A DNA stretch of 64,000 bases from Candidatus Poribacteria bacterium (GTDB lineage: Bacteria; Poribacteria; WGA-4E; UBA9662): positions 37,557-101,556 of the forward strand of contig JASMLX010000003.1 of NCBI GenBank assembly GCA_030748495.1, in the 5' to 3' direction. Shown piece by piece: positions 25,842 to 34,558 of the stretch. A program made the position numbers and the translations under genes. The notes beneath the pieces were generated by a model. It saw only the letters and a list, made by a program, of their open reading frames with translations. It was not told where the DNA came from and made no database searches. How positions within the stretch are numbered: the first letter of the stretch is position 1; each line of letters begins with the position of its first letter.

Positions 25842-26303
25842 GTGATGAAATTAGCGGAAGCATTAGTGTTGAGGGCGGATGGCCAAAAAAGGATCGAACA
25901 ACTCCAGCAGCGGTTGATACAAAATGCCAAAGTACAAGCCGATGACCAACCAGCAGAAGACCCAGAAGTTTTGCTGCAGGAATTTGAGCAATTAGCCCAA
26001 GAGTTAGTTCTATTAATTCAACGAATCAATAGAACCAATTGCCACACAGAATTGGAGGAAGGGATGTCGATTGCTGATGCCCTAGCTGCCAGAGATATTG
26101 CCAAATTAAAGTCTGATATTTACCGAAATTTGGCACAGGCAGCTATTATCAAGCAGGATCGTCAAACCAAGTCAGAGATTAAGTTCCAAAGTACCATTCA
26201 AGTGTCAGAAGTGCAACGAAAGGCGGATCAGTTTGCCAAGGAGCATCGTGAAATCGATACTCGAGTGCAACAAGCCAACTGGCAAACAGAGCTAGGAGAT
26301 TAG
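25842..26303 (+). CDS. DIP1984 (septicolysin-like) family protein
   Basis: A 153-residue, almost entirely helical protein matching the DIP1984/septicolysin family: M-K-L-A-E-A-L-V-L-R-A-D at the start, then L-I-Q-R-I-N-R-T-N and the characteristic D-A-L-A-A-R-D near residue 85, with a coiled-coil C-terminus. Start is GTG 25842 or ATG 25845 behind AAGGAGAGG. The name septicolysin is historical; a lytic role is not established. Function unknown. Confidence 0.8.
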   Translation: MMKLAEALVLRADGQKRIEQLQQRLIQNAKVQADDQPAEDPEVLLQEFEQLAQELVLLIQRINRTNCHTELEEGMSIADALAARDIAKLKSDIYRNLAQAAIIKQDRQTKSEIKFQSTIQVSEVQRKADQFAKEHREIDTRVQQANWQTELGD

Positions 26304-26363
26304 TCCGTGTGATATCAAGTTGGTAGCAGGAATAGTTAGGGCGTGCATAACCCGCCAACTGGG

Positions 26364-26424
26364 TCAAGTTGGAATATTGGCCGATCTGGGGCCGGTCGTG
26401 TGGGTTCGAGTCCCACAGTGACAG
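26364..26424 (+). other. tRNA-like relic (intact T-arm)
   Basis: GTGGG-TTCGAGT-CCCAC (26400-26416) is a perfect tRNA T-arm with the canonical loop. It is preceded by a stem-loop (26378-26394) in anticodon-arm position. A complete tRNA cannot be folded: the base at position 33 is not U, no TGTCACT partner for the 3' acceptor strand AGTGACA is present, and no CCA is encoded. It is either a decayed tRNA or the tRNA-derived end left by an integrated element. Confidence 0.35.
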
Positions 26425-26527
26425 TTATGCCCAGTAAAGTAACAAAAGTACCGAACATGTTGAATGTTACTACCGTATGCAGACTAATGAAACTGTCAGG
26501 GAGGAGTAGGGGTTATTCTGCTAGAAA

Positions 26528-27046
26528 ATGAATTCTGGCTCAGATGTTTGGGTTCCAAGGGGAGTGGAAACTATTATGACGTCAACAAGTGAGTATCAGG
26601 TCACGCTTCGCGTAGTTTTGCTCACCCCTCCACGAGATGTTCTATATTGTCTGGAGGATGATCAAGGTTATTTTGTTTCCACAACCAAATCCACCGGTGA
26701 TGATATCCGTTTTGATTTTTCCGCTTTTGTTAAACCAAATCGGCGATCTAAAAAACCAAACTTCACCGGTCCATTCTGCCGTGGGACTCCAGCGAAACGA
26801 TTCTTTTACATCAATATTGGTCAGAGTGCAGGACAGGAAGACTCTCCTTGGCAAAGACGAGCTAAAGTTTGGTTGAGTGGTTGGCCCAAGTATGTCCAGC
26901 CAAGACCAGAGGAAATTACATGGCAAATGGTGCAAGAAGTCGCCTCTGATCATAGCAAAGTCTTAGTGACAAAATACCAGGGGCAAGCGAACGATGGTAG
27001 CCCAAGTTTACACGGTGCTAGTGGTTGGAAAGTTGGTTTGAAGTAA
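26528..27046 (+). CDS. DUF5990-like protein
   Basis: A 172-residue soluble protein, or 156 if the ATG at 26576 is the start, which better fits the conserved domain beginning at V-T-L-R-V-V-L. The core reads as DUF5990: L-E-D-D-Q-G, then P-N-F-T-G-P-F-C-R-G-T-P-A-K-R-F-F-Y-I-N-I-G and R-A-K-V-W-L. Function unknown. It stands alone between the tRNA-like relic and the ankyrin cluster. Confidence 0.55.
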   Translation: MNSGSDVWVPRGVETIMTSTSEYQVTLRVVLLTPPRDVLYCLEDDQGYFVSTTKSTGDDIRFDFSAFVKPNRRSKKPNFTGPFCRGTPAKRFFYINIGQSAGQEDSPWQRRAKVWLSGWPKYVQPRPEEITWQMVQEVASDHSKVLVTKYQGQANDGSPSLHGASGWKVGLK

Positions 27047-27139
27047 TCCGTGATCCAACTAGGTAAAATCAGTTCTGGCTGTAAGTTAAAGTGGTTGAAA
27101 ATACAATTGATTCATTTAAAATAAGCCGTACAAGATAAT

Positions 27140-28397
27140 GATTTCTCACTGGTTGAGAAGGGGCTGACCAACGACTTAGTTTGAAACGAGCTCAACAATG
27201 GTCTATTTGATTGTAGCCGTCTAGCATTGCTAGAAGCACCCAACCCAAAGATGGTTGATCTGTTGCTGGAAGGTGGAGCAGGCATAGATGCGGCAACTCA
27301 GTTTTGGGCTAACGGTTTCTGGTTGGAAAAAATCCCAGTTGTAGTAAGCAGACACCTGATCAAAAAAGGTGCTAAGCCTACTATACATGCGGCTACAGCC
27401 CTCGGACTTGCTGATATTGTATCTGACTTACTCTTCAAGGATAATTTCTTGGTAAATACTCCGGGTCGCGATCGGGCTACGGCTCTTCATTGTGCCCGTA
27501 CGACTGAGGTCGCCAATGTCTTGCTGGATTACAATGCTGATCTGGATGCACGTGACGATGACCACTCTTCTACCCCAGCCCAGTGGCGAATTAACTCTGC
27601 CCCTGATGTTGCGCAACTCTACTGGATCGTGGTGCGGCACCGGATATATTTTTAGCAGTTGCCCTAGGAGATTTGTCTTTAGCCAGCAGAATCATTGAAT
27701 CTAACCCAAAGAGTGCTACTTATCGCATCGGTAACAATAGTGGTTCATTTCCTGGCATTGGTTTTCAGGGGAAAGGTGGAATCATTTTACAATGGCAATT
27801 GGGCTTCAACCTTTCACCTCAAGAAGTTGCTTGGAAACGTAACCACCAGGATGTATATGAGTTGATGATGTCAAACACACCGGCTAAGCATCAGCTACTG
27901 ATCGCCTGCATGCTGGCCAAGAGAGGTTTGGCTAACTCCCTCTTAGCGGTCTATCCTAATTTGATTAACCAGTTTGACACCGAGGATCAGCAATGGATGG
28001 CCAAAGCCTGTTGGTAAACTCATAGCCAAATCGAAACGGTTAGACTAATTCTGGATTGCGGCTTTCCTGTCTGGATTCCGGAATATAATCACGGCTATCA
28101 ACCTTTACATAACGCCGCTTGGTGTGGGAATTTGGAGGTAGTCCAATTATTGATTTCCCACGGACACTCCATCAACGAACTAGATCCAGTCTATCAGGCA
28201 TTGGTCGCACAGTGGTGCATTATTTAGTGCTACTCAGGTTCGTTGTTATCCAGTATGTGGATTATAGAGGAGTTATCAAAGCGCTAATTGAGGCAGGAAT
28301 GGAAGATTTGACTAAACTTTACCCTACTGGACACTCGGCCATAGGCGCCATTCTAGTGGAACCCAGAAAACTAGAGGATAGAGAGAAAAATGACTGA
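27140..28397 (+). pseudogene. ankyrin-repeat protein, broken
   Basis: An ankyrin gene of about 420 codons now split by at least four lesions: a TGA at 27182-27184, a frameshift near 27615 (the ankyrin turn L-D-R-G-A-A-P-D resumes in another frame), a TAA at 28015-28017 and a frameshift near 28210. Repeat units are recognisable by N-P-K-M-V-D-L-L-L-E-G-G-A, Q-P-L-H-N-A-A-W-C-G-N-L-E and V-I-K-A-L-I-E-A-G. It is the first of four tandem ankyrin genes and its last stop overlaps the start of the next. Confidence 0.7.
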
Positions 28398-28974
28398 AGA
28401 GAATCAGGTGTATCATGCAAACGATCCATTCTATAAACTACTGACCACAAAATATGATCAGGAAAAGGAGGCGCTGGGTATCCAGATCTTAAATGATCAT
28501 CCTCAGATTGCAACCCTCGAGTGGCCCGGACCGGACGAACAAGGAAGTCCCTTCGTGAGAGGTAGTACAGCTCTGCACTATGCGGCCAACGATGGCAAGC
28601 TGAATCTAGTTCGAGAATTGGTGCGTTTTGGTGCTGATGTCAATGCGAGCAATGCCAACTGGTATCGATCGGTACTTTCATGGGCAGCCAACAACGCGCG
28701 TGTCGATGCCATCCGTCTACTGCTGAGTCTAGGTGCCAGTGCTAATTCACTAGACTGCCTACATGCTGCAGCCTGGGGTGGATCAGCTAAAGGACAAGGA
28801 AAAGAAGATCAGTATGCTACTTCACTGAAAATTTTGGTCGAAGCAGGTACCAATCCCAATGATTCTCGACACTATAAAAACAGAACCCCACTGAAGATAG
28901 CCTTAGCATCAGGTAATACGGGAGCCATCACGTATCTAACATCCATTGGTGCTGAAGCTACAGAAACCGAATGA
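28390..28974 (+). CDS. ankyrin-repeat protein (intact)
   Basis: A 194-residue soluble protein with no signal peptide. It has about four ankyrin repeats: S-T-A-L-H-Y-A-A-N-D-G (about 57-67) then F-G-A-D-V-N-A, S-V-L-S-W-A-A-N-N then L-G-A-S-A-N, a longer middle unit with E-A-G-T-N-P-N, and T-P-L-K-I-A-L-A-S-G. Ankyrin repeats mediate protein binding and are enriched in bacterial symbionts of eukaryotes, where they can act on host cells. No secretion signal is visible here. The ATG overlaps the stop of the broken gene before it. Confidence 0.8.
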   Translation: MTEENQVYHANDPFYKLLTTKYDQEKEALGIQILNDHPQIATLEWPGPDEQGSPFVRGSTALHYAANDGKLNLVRELVRFGADVNASNANWYRSVLSWAANNARVDAIRLLLSLGASANSLDCLHAAAWGGSAKGQGKEDQYATSLKILVEAGTNPNDSRHYKNRTPLKIALASGNTGAITYLTSIGAEATETE

Positions 28975-28995
28975 GTCAACCATATAGTAACGTTT

Positions 28996-29814
28996 GTGAT
29001 AACAGATAAATTTTTAACCTTGGCCTGTTTGGAATATACAGATCAAGATTGTCCAGATAGATATGCGGAAGCCCAATCCATATTAGATCTGCATGCAGAT
29101 CGCCTAGAACCAAATATTTATACGGCTTCCATTATTGGTGATGTAGATACCGTGAGACGTCATCTACAAACAGATCCATTGTTGGTGAGACAAAAAGAAG
29201 GTCCACGAGGGTGGGATCCGCTACTCTACCTGTGTTATGGAAGAGTTATCAGTTCATCTATCGGCTACAACAGTCTAGAAACGGCAAGATTGTTGTTAGA
29301 ATTTGGAGCCAACCCCAATACGAACTTTACTTACCCATATGGTTCTATATTTACCGCGGTTACCGGAGCTCTAGGTGAAGGTGAACGCGGACCAGTTAAC
29401 CAACCACCGCATCAATATAGCTTTGAATTAGCCAGATTGTTGTTGGCTTCAGGGGCAAGTCCTAATGATGGTCAAGCGCTCTATAATCGAATGTTCAGTA
29501 GAGATGATGAAACGATCAAATTGCTACTCGAATATGGGCTAAATGCGCAGCATAAGATTAATTGGGACGTAGACAGTCAATATGGGATGCTCGATTTTTT
29601 GCTAGGGTATGCAGTGAAGGAAAATTTCCAATCACGCGTTGCTTTACTGTTAAAACATGGCGCAAACCCAGATTCAATGGATTACTATAACCGAAAATCG
29701 CATTATGAAAATGCAATAGCAGAAGATAATCTTCAGATAGCAGCTCTACTGAAACAGTATGTTCAGACCGGGCGGGATAAAAGATCAGAACTACCAGGTG
29801 ACAAATGCGATTAA
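28996..29814 (+). CDS. ankyrin-repeat protein (intact)
   Basis: A 272-residue soluble protein starting at GTG. About seven degenerate repeats follow a non-repeat N-terminus. Repeat turns are visible at F-G-A-N-P-N-T, S-G-A-S-P-N-D-G, Y-G-L-N-A-Q and H-G-A-N-P-D-S. The G-P-R-G-W-D-P-L-L-Y-L-C-Y segment near 70-82 marks the subfamily in which several repeats are expanded by inserts. It starts 21 bases after the previous gene and overlaps the next by 10 bases, so the array was once a polycistron. Confidence 0.78.
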   Translation: MITDKFLTLACLEYTDQDCPDRYAEAQSILDLHADRLEPNIYTASIIGDVDTVRRHLQTDPLLVRQKEGPRGWDPLLYLCYGRVISSSIGYNSLETARLLLEFGANPNTNFTYPYGSIFTAVTGALGEGERGPVNQPPHQYSFELARLLLASGASPNDGQALYNRMFSRDDETIKLLLEYGLNAQHKINWDVDSQYGMLDFLLGYAVKENFQSRVALLLKHGANPDSMDYYNRKSHYENAIAEDNLQIAALLKQYVQTGRDKRSELPGDKCD

Positions 29815-31425
29815 CCGCCGAAAAAGAACAGGAAATTCAGGCCCGTGCGGAATTAGTCGAATCTCTTTATGAGTCTTGCCAAACGGGTAACTTGCAACAA
29901 GTGATTGATCGGTTAAGTCAAGTTTCCGATGACTTGGACGGCGGTGACTACGATATGATGTTCCATTACCCCTATTATCTCGGGCGTTCTCCTCTTTATC
30001 TGTCTGCTCAAGAAGGACATCATCACGTAGTTCAATATCTGCTGGATCCAGGGAGCCAATCCTGTTCCGCATGAATTTTCCGCTCGCTGTCACGCGGACG
30101 ATTTACCGACTGGATGGATAACCTTAGCTCACGAGGACACTATCAGGTGTTGAGTGTTTTGAAACGAGCTATTGAAGGAACTTATGGTCTTCTACTAGAG
30201 AACCCGCACTTTCACCATCATATTCGAATAGGGGATTTGGCAACAGTCAGGTGGATGGTGACGGAAGATCCGACCGTTTATCCCAGGTAGACACAGTGGG
30301 TAACACTGGTCTGCATTGGGCGGTTGAAAGCGGGAACTTAGAGATGGTTCGGCTACTAGTCAATGAAGAGGCTAAAATGGATGTCAGGCGGGGGGATGGT
30401 CGAACGCCTTTGGCAGTGGCTATCTTTGGTTTTCATCGCTACTGGCGCCGAGAGGAGAAACTTGATATCATCCAGTTTTTGATCTCATCTGGAGCCTCTC
30501 AACCCTTGTTGATAGCTTCGGCCCTAGGCAATCTGAAACTAGTGAGTGAAATTTTACAGCGAAATTCATCAGTTGCCAACCAAATAGACCCGATGCAAAG
30601 ATGACCACTTTCCTGTGCGGCTGAGATTGGATGTGAAGAAATCGTGTCCCTGCTGCTGGAACACGGAGCAGATCCGAACAGTCGTGAATTGATGTGTCAA
30701 GGCGGATATGGATTACACGCAGCTACAACTAATAACCATTTATCAGTGGCTAAATTACTGTTGAAGTGTGGGGCTAATCCGAACCACTGGATGGATTCCA
30801 GTGGTGATTCTATCATCATTGCTCATCACCAGCAAAATAGCCAGATGGTTCCGCTACTCTACTCTTTCGGTGCCACAACCGAAATCTAATTTTACGCCGC
30901 TCAGTATCGAATTGACGCAGTAGCGGAGATCCTGAAGCTCAAGCCCACTATGTGCAATAGTGTCCTGCCTTACCAGTGGGAAAAGCCATGGGACCAATCA
31001 GAGTTAGCTCTAGATATTATGTCATTGGCCTTCTTATATGGCGCGTCCTTTGAAGAAGAAGGAGACTACAAGTTAATTAATACTACTTTGGTTTATTCGA
31101 TAGTAGCCAGCCACCTATTCTAGCATGGTAGGTGCACTAGTAAAGTTTTGGTTCTGCTGGTGGGTTTCATGGTGCAGACTTGGGTATTCTAGAGTTTTTA
31201 GTTGAAGAGCATGAGGCTGACATTAATCAAGAGCAGTTTACTCCATTAGCCACAGCGGCTGCGAATAGCAAAGTAGACCACATTAGCTATCTGTTGTCTA
31301 AAGGGGCTGGAAGTATCTCCGACCAATCTACCTTCTTGGAAGCAGCCGCTTTATTTAGCCCAAAACAGTCAACATTCGGAGAGTATGACGAACTCATCAG
31401 CGAATTCCTTCTCGAAATCACCTAA
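29805..31425 (+). pseudogene. ankyrin-repeat protein, broken
   Basis: An ankyrin gene of about 540 codons in pieces. The first 89 codons (starting M-R-L-T-A-E-K-E-Q-E-I) are intact and end at S-P-L-Y-L-S-A-Q-E-G. Frameshifts follow near 30055, 30130 and 30290. TGA at 30602-30604 and TAA at 30887-30889 are plain nonsense changes with ankyrin sequence continuing in the same frame on both sides. A TAG near 31121-31123 and another shift lead to the last fragment (31180-31425). Repeat motifs include N-T-G-L-H-W-A-V-E-S-G and E-H-G-A-D-P-N-S. Confidence 0.72.
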
Positions 31426-31717
31426 TCGAACGGAGAAGCAATATGTGCTCAATCAACCAGATGATTAACCAACTTCAGGATCATCGTCCATGTTTTCGGA
31501 CTATTTCTAGGGTAGGAATCATAGAAAATATCGCAAGGTCCGCCGACTGAGTCGATGCCACAGCTAAGGGCTAAACAAAAAAATTGGCTACCCATACGTC
31601 TTGGAGAACTTTGGCATCAAGTAGAAATCTTAGTTAATGGACAAGTTGTCGCTTTCAAGGAATTGTAATAAAATGGTGGTCTATGATGGATCTCCATCTG
31701 GTTGTCAGAGGTTATAC

Positions 31718-32134
31718 ATGCCAACAAACTCACTCAATACACCAATTCAGGTTAGCTTCCGCTCAGTTCCTTGCATTAGCGTGTTTGATATTCAACAAAG
31801 TGTTGATTATTACTGCCAAAAGCTTGGTTTTTATCAAGAGTGGATACATGTCGACCAAGCGGGAAACACTGCTATGGTAGGCCTACAACGTAATGGTATT
31901 GAAATTTTTCTGGATCGTAAGGTAAATCAAAGTAACTTCGGTTTGCAGCTATATATCGAATTAGATCCAACCAATATGCTGAACGATTTATATCGAGAAT
32001 TCGAGCAAAATGGAGCCATCATCCTAGCTCCAAAAATGAGAGATTGGGGATGGACGGTTATGGTGGTCTCTGACTTGGATTCAAATACGCTAAAGTTTTG
32101 TGGGGACGAAAGAGAAGATTTTAAACCAATTTAA
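31718..32134 (+). CDS. VOC (glyoxalase/bleomycin-resistance) family protein
   Basis: A 138-residue protein when started at ATG 31718, which has CAGAGG 6 bases upstream; the frame is open for 27 more codons, unlikely to be translated. It shows the paired beta-alpha-beta-beta-beta modules of the vicinal oxygen chelate fold: C-I-S-V-F-D-I-Q-Q-S-V-D-Y-Y-C-Q-K-L-G-F, then G-I-E-I-F-L-D and a second half ending D-L-D-S-N-T-L-K-F. The DPD-like end is typical. Members bind antibiotics or catalyse metal-dependent isomerisations; the substrate is unknown. Confidence 0.8.
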   Translation: MPTNSLNTPIQVSFRSVPCISVFDIQQSVDYYCQKLGFYQEWIHVDQAGNTAMVGLQRNGIEIFLDRKVNQSNFGLQLYIELDPTNMLNDLYREFEQNGAIILAPKMRDWGWTVMVVSDLDSNTLKFCGDEREDFKPI

Positions 32135-32212
32135 AGTTTAAAAGTTAAGTCATTTTGAAAATAATCTACTGAACTGGTTTAGTATTCTATTAAATTTAAA
32201 AGGTAACGAGCG

Positions 32213-33064
32213 TTGTTCCACCAGAACCATCCTTTGCATGACGTTTCAACTATTGACGAATCGCCTTCTAACTATCTACATGCAAACTCAGATGTCTTTG
32301 CCATATTTGATCATACGCAGGACTCTGGTAATATCAGCTACGGTGTAAGGTTAAAAGGTAAACGTTATTTTATCAAAACTGCCGGTAATATGGATACTCT
32401 CGGGGGATCCGGGCTTCCCTACAACGTGCGAGTTTCTTTACTACGTAATGCTGTCTGCGTCAGTAACAGCTGTAATCATCCGTCCAAGCCAATCCTACAC
32501 AGAGTGATTGAGTCTACACTTGGTCCGATGCTGATCTACGATTGGGCTGATGGACAACTAGTGTATGCTACAGCTACTACTCGAAATGACCCACTTTCAG
32601 CTTTTTATAGATTCCGGTCGCTACCCGTTATTGAAATTTTAAAATGCTTGGATACTATCTATGAATTGCATAACATACTGGCCAGAACAGGGTGGGTCGC
32701 CGTCGACTTCTATGACGGTTGTCTAATCTACGATTTCAAGCACCAGAAATTGTCTGTGGTTGATTTGGATCACTATCACCAAGGACCATTAGTCAACAAG
32801 GTGGGTAGAATGTTCGGCTCCTCGCGTCTCATGGCCCCTGAAGAATTTGAGCAGGGGGCCATAGTTGATGGTCTTACAAACGTCTTCACTATGGGACGAA
32901 CGGCAGTGGTTCTCCTCTCCAATAATAACTTGGATCGGGCTCCATTCCGTGGGTCTGATGCTCTTTACAAGGTAATGCTTCATGCTTGTCAACCGGAACG
33001 TGACCATCGGTACCAATCGGTTGAGTCATTCCACCTTGCTTGGCGGGAAGCACGCGGTTCATAA
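32213..33064 (+). CDS. serine/threonine protein kinase-like protein
   Basis: A 283-residue soluble protein, TTG start, with a divergent kinase fold. Y-F-I-K-T-A-G gives a candidate ATP-anchoring Lys55. W-V-A-V-D-F-Y-D-G (161-169) stands in place of the HRD catalytic loop with Asp165. V-V-D-L-D (182-186) replaces DFG, and M-A-P-E-E (207-211) matches the APE motif. The glycine loop is poor. Similar proteins occur in many bacteria as small-molecule or protein kinases of unknown target. Activity is plausible because the key lysine and acidic residues remain. It stands behind the VOC gene with a 78-base gap. Confidence 0.6.
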   Translation: MFHQNHPLHDVSTIDESPSNYLHANSDVFAIFDHTQDSGNISYGVRLKGKRYFIKTAGNMDTLGGSGLPYNVRVSLLRNAVCVSNSCNHPSKPILHRVIESTLGPMLIYDWADGQLVYATATTRNDPLSAFYRFRSLPVIEILKCLDTIYELHNILARTGWVAVDFYDGCLIYDFKHQKLSVVDLDHYHQGPLVNKVGRMFGSSRLMAPEEFEQGAIVDGLTNVFTMGRTAVVLLSNNNLDRAPFRGSDALYKVMLHACQPERDHRYQSVESFHLAWREARGS

Positions 33065-33443
33065 GAGCGACATCACCTTATGAAATGACTCCTAGTCATT
33101 CTCTGATGTAAGAGCATCCTCGACAGCCCACACGAAAGCGGGAATCAAGGGCGGGGACTAGTTGATTCTGTGTCACCTTCTGATTTTATCTAAATACCAC
33201 TTTACCTGAAAAGTGATATCTGATAAACTATCCTTAGCTTTTTGATTTAACTGATCAGCGCAACGGTTAATTGTATAATTGTAATTGGCCAAAAGATTAC
33301 TCGAGTTTGTGCGAGGCTACTTTATTCGTTATCGAATGTTTTTATAACAGTGAGGTGTTGTCCGACCTCTGCCTGGATGCAGTTGGAGTGAAAACATCAG
33401 ATTTAGAGGTCGTATAGTTGATATATTTTAGGCTAATATAGCT
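33065..33443. other. intergenic region
   Basis: No gene was recognised. The segment is AT-rich and may contain the promoter of the discoidin-type gene that follows. Confidence 0.35.
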
Positions 33444-34197
33444 TTGAAGGAGTGGTTTGAAATATTCAAGTCGGTTTCTGTCGGAGACTACGTTTGTTTG
33501 GTTTTGGTGATGACATTGACAATTAACCCTTTAGCTTCAGGAAATCATAATCCGAAGCAGGGTCCGCCAGATTGGCGAGGATATATATTTAAGGCTCAAG
33601 ACATAAAAAAAGCCAAAGAAGAGTGTGAATCCGGGGTCAAACCCGGGCCTGAATTTGTCTCCACGGTCCGGGATGGAGAACCCAACTTGGCCTTGCTTGA
33701 GAAAGCCACCTTTAAAATCCTGAATGAACTGGGCGGATGGTGTCCACGACGACACTGCGGTAAGTATATCCACGATGGGTTTTATAACAACTGTCGCAGT
33801 TGGATTATCGGTCCGGCTCCGTCCTGGGGTGAGATAGATCTGGCTGGCGTGGCCACAGTCAATCGTGTTTTTATCGGCAGCGACCACTCACAAGGTTTCG
33901 TCGATCGAGTGCTGGCTGATTTCGACATCTTGGTAGCCGACAAAGTCGGCAGCGGAAAAATCAGACGCCCCCAGTTGGAGACAAGTCTAGACACACAAGA
34001 AGGGAGCTCCCATCAGCAAAACAACAGAGATTAAATTTAAAGAGGTTAGGGCGCGATGGGTGCGAATCCACATTCATGGGGCCAATGGGGCACGTTTGGA
34101 TGAACTGGAAATCTATGGAGGAAATAACCCGATGTCGATCGACCCTATCGGCAAATTGCCATCGACGTGGTCACAGATAAAAACTGTCCATTGGTAG
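33444..34197 (+). pseudogene. exported discoidin (F5/8 type C)-domain protein, frameshifted
   Basis: An N-terminal hydrophobic segment (about 12-32) suggests export. Residues about 100-170 begin a discoidin-like fold: I-H-D-G-F-Y-N-N-C-R-S-W, then W-G-E-I-D-L-A-G-V-A-T-V-N-R-V-F-I-G. The expected final strands (F-K-E-V-R-A-R-W-V-R-I-H-I-H-G, R-L-D-E-L-E-I-Y-G-G) appear directly afterwards in a different frame, so one indel near 34015 breaks the gene. Discoidin domains bind glycans or membranes. Confidence 0.55.
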
Positions 34198-34558
34198 GTT
34201 TCATCGATCTAGCCTTAACGAGTGAAGCATCCGCAGCCACAAAAGTTAAGTGCTTTAAACGCTACCATCAAACTAGAATCTGCATAGAAGAGGGAGGAAA
34301 TATGATGACGGAGACCGAAAAGATAAGTGTTGATGGTTCCAGCCCAGGGCCGTAACATTCTATCAATGGTCAAGTAATGAATAAATGAATGAATAAATAA
34401 AGGAGCAGAAGCAGGTGAACGGGACAAACTGTGATCAAGAATTGGATTTCACGAGATAGCTAATATATTTCCGCTGATGACGGAGTACTTTCCTTAGGTT
34501 CTGAAAGACGCACCATAGCGCCTATCTCAACAATGTTATATCCAGGAGGACATTGACT

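Noticed and set aside
26307..26424. A functional tRNA-Met (GCATAACCC segment with downstream T-arm)
   Set aside because: No acceptor stem pairs, the loop lacks U33, and spacing between arms is far too long.
27140..31425. Alternative genetic code (stop reassignment) to explain interrupted ankyrin genes
   Set aside because: TAA, TAG and TGA all appear as interruptions together with frameshifts, and intact genes use all three as normal stops.
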